This document shows positions 58,635 through 64,000 of a stretch of 64,000 bases of DNA, piece by piece. The stretch is from Candidatus Leucobacter sulfamidivorax (GTDB taxonomy: Bacteria > Actinomycetota > Actinomycetes > Actinomycetales > Microbacteriaceae): positions 248,001-312,000 of the forward strand of contig QZLF01000003.1 in the NCBI GenBank assembly GCA_016771945.1, written 5' to 3'. The translations under genes were made by a program, and so were the position numbers. Positions within the stretch are counted from its first letter, which is position 1; each line of letters opens with the position of its first letter. The notes under the pieces are model-generated. The model was not told the origin of the DNA, made no database searches, and was given only the letters and a program-made list of their open reading frames with translations.

Positions 58635-59924
58635 GTGATCGACACCGCGAAGCAGGAGCCCGGCGGAGACGCCGCGCTGCGTCGCCCGCTGCTGTGGTGG
58701 GATCTCGCGGCCGGACTGATGCTCGCCGCCCTCTGCATCCTGGGCGTGCTCATGGCCCTCGACGACGCTCCGATCTGGGCCGCCGGGGCGCCCCTCGGAT
58801 CCCGGCTCGTCCTCGTGCTGCTGCCGCTCGCGGCGTTCGCGCTGGTCTGGATGCCGCTCGGCCGGCCGTCGTTGCGGCGCGCCATGCGCGACGAGGCGAT
58901 CCTGCCCCGGGGCCGGGTCCTCCTCGGGATCCTCGTCGTCCTGCTCGCCTACGCGGTCTTCACCGTCCCGATGTTCGCGCTCGCGCAGGCGCTCGCCTAC
59001 CCCATCGCCTGGACGCTCTCCCACCGCTACCGCGAGGCGCTGCTGTGGAGCGCCGCCATCTCCGCCGCCACCGGCGTCGGGATGTTCCTCGGCATCGCGA
59101 GCGAGGGCACCGAGGGCGCCGTCGGCTCCGCCCTCGCGTCGGCCCTCATCTCGGCGCTGCTCTCCTTCGTCTTCGCCGTGGCGATGGGCACCTGGATCAC
59201 GCGCATCTCGATGCAGGGCGAACGCCACCGCGAGCTCGCCGAGCAGCTGGAGCACAGCCGGGCCGAGGTGGTCGCGCTCTCCGAGGAGGCGGGCGCCGCC
59301 GCCGAACGCGAGCGGCTGTCGCGGGACCTGCACGACACCCTGACCCAGACCCTCACCGGACTCGTCATGCTGAGCGAGCAGGCGGAGCGCGCGCTCGAGG
59401 CCGACGACCGCGATCGGGCGAGGGATCGCCTCTCCCGCGTCGGATCGGCCGCGCGCGAGGCGGTCGCCGAAGCGCGTGCGCTCGTCGCGACGACGCAGCC
59501 GCTCGGCGACGGCGGACTCGCCGCCTCGATCGAGCGGATCGCCGCCCGCATGGGGGCCGACACCGGCCTGCGGGTGGAATGCTCGCTGACCCCGGTGCCG
59601 CTCGACCGGGAGCGGGAGGTGGTGCTGCTCCGCGCCGCGCAGGAGGGGCTGGCCAACACGCGAAAGCACGCCCGCGCGCGGGAGGCGCGGGTCTCCCTCG
59701 AGGCGCTGCCGGAGGGAGGCGCGCGCCTCGCGGTCGAGGACGACGGGATCGGCCCCGTCGCCGCCGGGCCCGCCGGCTTCGGCCTGAGCGGGCTCGCGGA
59801 GCGGGTGCGGGCGGTCGGCGGCGAGGTCGACTTCGGCCCGGGTGCCGTCCGCGGCTCCAGGCTCGAGGTGCGGCTGCCCGCGCGGACTCCGGCCGCTCGG
59901 GACGACCGGGGAGGCGCGCCGTGA
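58635..59924 (+). CDS. NarL-type sensor histidine kinase
   Basis: 429 residues. About five membrane helices (25-190), then HisKA_3 with the phospho-acceptor His233 (RDLHDTLTQTL) and a HATPase_c domain (EDDGIG, GFGLSGLAERV). GAGAGGGTGAG precedes the GTG start. The kinase and the next regulator overlap (GTGA) and probably respond to the exporter's substrate. Confidence 0.9.
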   Translation: MIDTAKQEPGGDAALRRPLLWWDLAAGLMLAALCILGVLMALDDAPIWAAGAPLGSRLVLVLLPLAAFALVWMPLGRPSLRRAMRDEAILPRGRVLLGILVVLLAYAVFTVPMFALAQALAYPIAWTLSHRYREALLWSAAISAATGVGMFLGIASEGTEGAVGSALASALISALLSFVFAVAMGTWITRISMQGERHRELAEQLEHSRAEVVALSEEAGAAAERERLSRDLHDTLTQTLTGLVMLSEQAERALEADDRDRARDRLSRVGSAAREAVAEARALVATTQPLGDGGLAASIERIAARMGADTGLRVECSLTPVPLDREREVVLLRAAQEGLANTRKHARAREARVSLEALPEGGARLAVEDDGIGPVAAGPAGFGLSGLAERVRAVGGEVDFGPGAVRGSRLEVRLPARTPAARDDRGGAP

Positions 59925-60583
59925 TCCGCGTGCTGGTCGTCGACGACCACCCGATCGTCCGCTCGGGCATCGTCGGCCTGCTCGACACCGAGCCCGATTT
60001 CGAGATCGTGGGCGAGGCCGACTCGGGCGAGGCGGCTCTCGAGCTGCTCGGCGGCGACGCGCCCGGCCCCGCCCCCGACGTCGTGCTCATGGATCTGCGG
60101 ATGCCCGGCATGGGCGGGGTCGAGGCGACCCAGCGCATCGTGCACGCGCACGAGGGGGCCGCCGGTGCGGCCGCCGCGCCGCGGGTGCTCGTCTTCACCA
60201 CCTACGAGGACGACGAGCTGATCCTCGCGGCGATCGAGGCCGGCGCCTCCGGCTACCTCCTGAAGGCGGCGCCCGCGGAGCATCTCACGGCCGGCATCCG
60301 CGCGGTCGCCACGGGCCAGACGGTGCTCGCGCCGAGCATCGCGGCGCAGCTCACGCGGGCCGCGGTGCGGGCCGCCGATCCGGAGCAACCGACGCTCACC
60401 GCGCGGGAGACGGAGATCCTCGCGCTCGTGGCCGAGGGGCTCAGCAACCCCGAGATCGCTGCGAGCCTCTTCATCGGTGAGTCGACCGTGAAGACCCACC
60501 TGCTGCACGTCTTCGCGAAGCTCGAGGTGAGCGACCGCACCCGGGCGGTGATCCGGGCGCTCGAACTCGGCCTGCTGCCCTGA
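59921..60583 (+). CDS. NarL/FixJ-family response regulator
   Basis: 220 residues from GTG 59921. Receiver with phospho-acceptor Asp58 (VVLMDLRMPGMGG) and a C-terminal LuxR-type HTH (LTARETEILALVAEGLSNPEIAASLFIGESTVKTHLLHVFAKL). The receiver has an Ala/Gly-rich insertion (HEGAAGAAAAP). Cognate to the preceding kinase. Confidence 0.92.
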   Translation: MIRVLVVDDHPIVRSGIVGLLDTEPDFEIVGEADSGEAALELLGGDAPGPAPDVVLMDLRMPGMGGVEATQRIVHAHEGAAGAAAAPRVLVFTTYEDDELILAAIEAGASGYLLKAAPAEHLTAGIRAVATGQTVLAPSIAAQLTRAAVRAADPEQPTLTARETEILALVAEGLSNPEIAASLFIGESTVKTHLLHVFAKLEVSDRTRAVIRALELGLLP

Positions 60584-60682
60584 CCTGAGTCCTCTCCCCC
60601 GACATCCTCGCCTACCTCTTCTTCGCCCAGAGACGACGGTAAGAGCGAGGTGGATCAGGATCGGCGGGAGTCAGGTCGGGTC

Positions 60683-62227
60683 CTACTTGACCAGCGGGAA
60701 GAGGATCGTCTCCCGGATCCCGAGCCCGGTCAGCGCCATGAGCAGGCGGTCCATGCCCATGCCCATGCCGCCCGACGGCGGCATGCCGTGCTCGAGCGCG
60801 CGCAGGAACTCCTCGTCGATGCGCATCGCCTCGTCGTCACCTCGGGCCGCCTCGGCGGCCTGCTGCACGAAGCGCTCGCGCTGCACGACCGGATCGACGA
60901 GTTCGGAGTAGCCGGTGGCCAGCTCGAAGCCGCGCACGTAGAGGTCCCACTTCTCGACGACGCCCGGGATCTGGCGGTGGTGCCGGGTGAGCGGGCTCGT
61001 CTCGACCGGGAAGTCCATGACGAAGGTGGGGCGCGTGAGCCCCTCCTTCACGAAGTGCTCCCACAGCTCCTCGACGAGCTTGCCGTGGTTCGGCAGCCTC
61101 ACCTCGACGCCCTCCGCCTCGGCGATCGCCAGCAGCTCCTCGACCGGGGTCGCGGGGGTGATCTCGCGCCCCGCCGCCTCCGAGAGCGTGCCGTACATCG
61201 AGATGCGGTCCCACTCGCCGCCGAGGTCGAAGAGCGTCCCGTCGGCCCAGAGCACGGTGTGCGTGCCCTCGCGCTCGGAGCCCTCGTTGACGGCGAGCGC
61301 GGCGTCCTGGATGAGCGCCTGCGTGAGGTCGGCGATGCCGCGGTAGTCGGTGTACGCCTGGTACGACTCGAGCATCGCGAACTCGGGGCTGTGCGTCGAG
61401 TCGGCGCCCTCGTTGCGGAAGTTGCGGTTGATCTCGAAGACCCGCTCGAGCCCGCCGACGACCGCGCGCTTCAGGTAGAGCTCGGGCGCGATGCGCAGGA
61501 AGAGCTCGGTGTCGAAGGCGTTGGAGTGCGTGACGAAGGGGCGGGCCGAGGCGCCGCCGTGCATGGTCTGCAGCATCGGCGTCTCGACCTCGATGAAGTC
61601 GCGCTCGGCGAAGGTGCGGCGCAGGCTCGCCATGGTCTTCGCGCGCGTCACCACGTTGACCCGCGCCTGCTCGCGCTGGATGAGATCGAGGTAGCGCTGG
61701 CGCACCCGCGTCTCCTCGTTCAGCCCGGCGTACATGTTCGGCAGCGGGGCGAGCGCCTTGGCCGCGATCCGCCACTCCTCGACCATGATCGACAGCTCGC
61801 CGCGCCGGCTCGAGATCACCTCGCCGCTCACGAAGAGGTGGTCGCCGAGGTCGACGAGCTCCTTGTAGCGGGCGAGCGACTCCTCCCCCACCTCGGCGAG
61901 GCTGACCATCGCCTGGATGCGGGTGCCGTCGCCGGCCTGCAGGCTCGCGAAGCACAGCTTGCCCGTGTTGCGCTGGAACACGACCCGGCCGGCGACCCCG
62001 ACGGTCTCGCCCGAGGCGCTGTCGGGTTCCTGCTCCAGGCGCCCCCACTTCGCGCGCACCTCGGGGATCGTCGCGGTGACCGGCAGCTCGACCGGGTAGG
62101 CGCCGCCGCCGAGGTCGCCGCCCGCGAGCTCGTTCAGCCGCTCGCGCTTCTCGAGCCGCACCCGCTTCTGCTCGAAGACCTCTTCTTCGCTGAGGGCTTC
62201 GATCTCGGGGGCGCGCTGCTCGCTCAT
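60683..62227 (-). CDS. lysS: Lysyl-tRNA synthetase (class II)
   Basis: 514 residues from ATG 62227 (AAAGGACC upstream; an in-frame start at 62257 is less likely). OB-fold anticodon-binding domain (~60-150) then class II core with motif 2 ([18 protein letters not shown]) and motif 3 ([13 protein letters not shown]). Charges tRNA-Lys. Complete and of normal length. Confidence 0.96.
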   Translation of the reverse strand: MSEQRAPEIEALSEEEVFEQKRVRLEKRERLNELAGGDLGGGAYPVELPVTATIPEVRAKWGRLEQEPDSASGETVGVAGRVVFQRNTGKLCFASLQAGDGTRIQAMVSLAEVGEESLARYKELVDLGDHLFVSGEVISSRRGELSIMVEEWRIAAKALAPLPNMYAGLNEETRVRQRYLDLIQREQARVNVVTRAKTMASLRRTFAERDFIEVETPMLQTMHGGASARPFVTHSNAFDTELFLRIAPELYLKRAVVGGLERVFEINRNFRNEGADSTHSPEFAMLESYQAYTDYRGIADLTQALIQDAALAVNEGSEREGTHTVLWADGTLFDLGGEWDRISMYGTLSEAAGREITPATPVEELLAIAEAEGVEVRLPNHGKLVEELWEHFVKEGLTRPTFVMDFPVETSPLTRHHRQIPGVVEKWDLYVRGFELATGYSELVDPVVQRERFVQQAAEAARGDDEAMRIDEEFLRALEHGMPPSGGMGMGMDRLLMALTGLGIRETILFPLVK

Positions 62228-62392
62228 TCGGGTCCTTTCGGGCACAGGCATGGACACCCCAGTCTATGCGAGACGGCCCGCGCCACGGGCGGGAGCCGGC
62301 GGGCGCCGGGCGCCGGCGATCCGCCCCGATCCCGAACCGTATACGATCTCGTGTGACGACATCGGCCGCCCGAAGAGAAGAGCAGGATCCCC

Positions 62393-63583
62393 GTGACCGC
62401 AGCCAAGCCCCGCCTCACCCCCGGCCTGCTGGTCGTGCTGGGCTTCGTCGCGATGGCCAGCTCGATCTCCACCGATCTCTACCTGCCGTCGCTGCCGGAC
62501 ATCTCCCGCAGCCTGGACACCTCGCCGGCGGTCGTGCAGCTCACCCTCACGATGTTCTTCGTCGGCATCGGCACGGGCCAGCTGCTGCTCGGCCCGATCT
62601 CCGACACGCGCGGGCGCCGCACGGTGCTGCTCGCCTCGCTGACGGTGTTCTCCCTCGCGGGCTTCGCCATGGCTTTCACGCCGGGCATCGAGCTGCTCAT
62701 CGCGCTGCGCCTCGTGCAGGGCTTCGCCGGCGCCGCGGGTCTCGTGCTCTCGCGAGCGATCGCGGCGGACCTCAGCGAGGGGGCGACGGCCGTGCGCGCC
62801 CTCAGCCTGATCGCGATCGTGAGCGGTCTCGGGCCCCTGCTCGCCCCGGTGATCGGCGGCTTCACGCACGAGTGGTGGGGCTGGCGCGGATCCCTCGCGA
62901 CGCTGGGCGCGGTGGCGGCGATCATGCTGCTGCTCGCCTGGTGGCTGGTGCCCGAGTCCCTGCCGGCCGCGCAGCGCACCGCGGGCGGACTGCGCTCCAC
63001 CTTCAAGCCCTTCGGGCCGCTGCTGCGCGACGGCCGCTTCGTCGCCCTGACGGTGGCGTTCGGCCTGAGCTTCGGCACGGTCATGGCCTACATCTCGGCC
63101 TCGCCCTTCGTCGGCCAGCGGATCCTGGGCATGAGCCCCGTGATCTACGCCCTGAGCTTCTCGGCCGCGGCGTCGTCGATGGTGATCGCGAACCTGCTGA
63201 ACTCGCGCATCGCGCCGAGGATCGGCCCGCGACGCATGCTCGTGGTGGCCATCGTGCTGCTCTGCCTCGGCGCGTTCGGGATGCTCGCCTTCGTGCTCAC
63301 CGGCACGCTCGGCATCGCGAGCTTCATCGCCTGCGCATTCGTCACCTCCGCGGGCACCGGTCTCATGCTGTCGAACGCCAGCGCGCTCGCGCTCGCGCGG
63401 GCGGATCACGCCCGAGGATCGGGATCCGCGCTCATCGGCGCCATCCAGTTCCTGGTGGGAGGCTTCGCCGCCCCGCTCACGGGACTGTGGGGCGAGGGCA
63501 CCGCCCTGCCGATGGCGGTCATCATGGCGGTGAGCGCCTGCCTCGCCGCGGGCTGCGCCTTCCTGGCCCTGCGTCCCGAGTAG
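62393..63583 (+). CDS. Bcr/CflA-family multidrug MFS transporter
   Basis: 396 residues, 12 membrane helices. Family pattern STDLYLPSLPDISRSL at helix 1 and GPISDTRGRRTVLL in loop 2-3. Probable drug:H+ antiporter. AGGAT precedes the GTG; TACGAT at 62342-62347 is a possible -10. Confidence 0.88.
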   Translation: MTAAKPRLTPGLLVVLGFVAMASSISTDLYLPSLPDISRSLDTSPAVVQLTLTMFFVGIGTGQLLLGPISDTRGRRTVLLASLTVFSLAGFAMAFTPGIELLIALRLVQGFAGAAGLVLSRAIAADLSEGATAVRALSLIAIVSGLGPLLAPVIGGFTHEWWGWRGSLATLGAVAAIMLLLAWWLVPESLPAAQRTAGGLRSTFKPFGPLLRDGRFVALTVAFGLSFGTVMAYISASPFVGQRILGMSPVIYALSFSAAASSMVIANLLNSRIAPRIGPRRMLVVAIVLLCLGAFGMLAFVLTGTLGIASFIACAFVTSAGTGLMLSNASALALARADHARGSGSALIGAIQFLVGGFAAPLTGLWGEGTALPMAVIMAVSACLAAGCAFLALRPE

Positions 63584-64000
63584 GGGCGGATCCGCCTACG
63601 CGACTCCGATCATGCGACCCCGGGTCGGCCGCATCGGCGAGGCCCGCGGCCGCGGCCAGCTCCTCCTCGACGGCGGCGCGCACGAGCCCGCCGACGACGT
63701 GATCCGGCCGCGCGATGCCGAGCTCGCGCAGGGCGGCGGTCGCCTGGCCGACCACGGCGCGGGAGAACTCCGTGGCGGCGGCGAGCGCCTCCGCATAGGC
63801 GGGACGGTCCTCCTCGGCGACCACCACCGGCTCGGCGCCCATCTCGACTGCGAGCGCCTGGCCGATCGGCAGCACGGGCGTCGGGGCCGTGACGGCGACC
63901 GTGGCGCCCGCGAGGCGCGCGAGGTCGAGGCTCGTGCCCGTGAAGACCAGGGCGGGGTGCAGCGCGAGCGGGATGACGCCCGCGGCGAGCGCGGGGGCGA
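63522..64000 (-). CDS. Rossmann-like/DUF2520 protein (partial, 5' end beyond window)
   Basis: In-frame from base 64000: ...LHPALVFTGTSLDLARLAGATVAVTAP..., then PVLPIGQALAVEMGAEPVVVAEEDRPAYAEALAAATEFS, matching the C-terminal DUF2520 domain of predicted oxidoreductases often near pantothenate genes. Past residue ELAAAAGLADAAD the frame reads unlikely Arg/Gly-rich sequence into the convergent MFS gene and stops at 63522. An alternative frame would stop at 63596. So the 3' end is uncertain and may be damaged. Confidence 0.7.
   Translation of the reverse strand, partial: APALAAGVIPLALHPALVFTGTSLDLARLAGATVAVTAPTPVLPIGQALAVEMGAEPVVVAEEDRPAYAEALAAATEFSRAVVGQATAALRELGIARPDHVVGGLVRAAVEEELAAAAGLADAADPGSHDRSRVGGSAPTRDAGPGRRSPRRGRRSPP

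Overview
The window is high-GC DNA of an actinobacterium, most probably family Microbacteriaceae and plausibly Leucobacter or a close relative (inference from gene content; no search was run). The supporting signs are the carD-ispD-ispF block, the phoU/senX3-regX3 phosphate module, acyl-CoA carboxylase beta and epsilon subunits, sortase-type surface proteins, sdhCDAB, and many genes that look leaderless (an A/T-rich -10 hexamer six or seven bases before the start codon).

Layout. 1-5.2 kb: indolepyruvate ferredoxin oxidoreductase (iorA partial, iorB), then an AraC regulator co-transcribed with an LLM flavin monooxygenase, and a divergent RidA-like protein. 5.2-12.4 kb: tRNA-Ser(CGA), a VOC protein and WYL regulator facing each other, a GT1-type glycosyltransferase with a possible leader peptide, a small sortase beside a secreted protein, a short nucleosidase, a small unknown gene and a GT2 glycosyltransferase. 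12.5-17 kb: luxS, a frameshifted DUF559 endonuclease-like gene bracketed by repeats, and a GntR-DUF1648-CPBP operon behind a near-perfect operator. 17.2-23 kb: phoU, senX3-regX3, a lipoprotein, carD, a DUF305 lipoprotein, ispD and a damaged ispF. 23-30 kb: accD/accE, CoA-type NUDIX hydrolase, DUF4287-like protein, a Cys-rich mini-protein divergent from a CsoR/CstR-type repressor, phosphosugar mutase and NAD(P)HX dehydratase. 29.9-40 kb: a catabolic block with SDR and Baeyer-Villiger monooxygenase, aldehyde dehydrogenase, AraC regulator and a branched-chain-type ABC importer with a fused permease-ATPase. 40.3-50.4 kb: a 2178-residue surface protein and, on the opposite strand, an ECF sigma factor fused to an anti-sigma-like, membrane-anchored C-terminus; an IS3-family element sits in the shared upstream region. 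50.5-55 kb: YihY and sdhCDAB. 55.2-64 kb: GDP-mannose pyrophosphorylase, a DrrAB-like ABC exporter, three 60-bp tandem repeats, a NarL-type two-component system, lysS, a Bcr/CflA-like MFS transporter and a partial DUF2520 gene.

The most interesting points are (i) the sigma/anti-sigma fusion opposite the giant LEKTG surface protein; (ii) two matching operator palindromes, one at the CsoR/CstR gene and one about 5 kb away at the DUF305 lipoprotein, suggesting a small metal or sulfane-sulfur regulon; (iii) an out-of-frame internal deletion in ispF, a normally essential gene; (iv) a Baeyer-Villiger monooxygenase with Asn in place of the fingerprint His; and (v) several perfect palindromes and tandem hairpin repeats that serve as terminators or repetitive elements.
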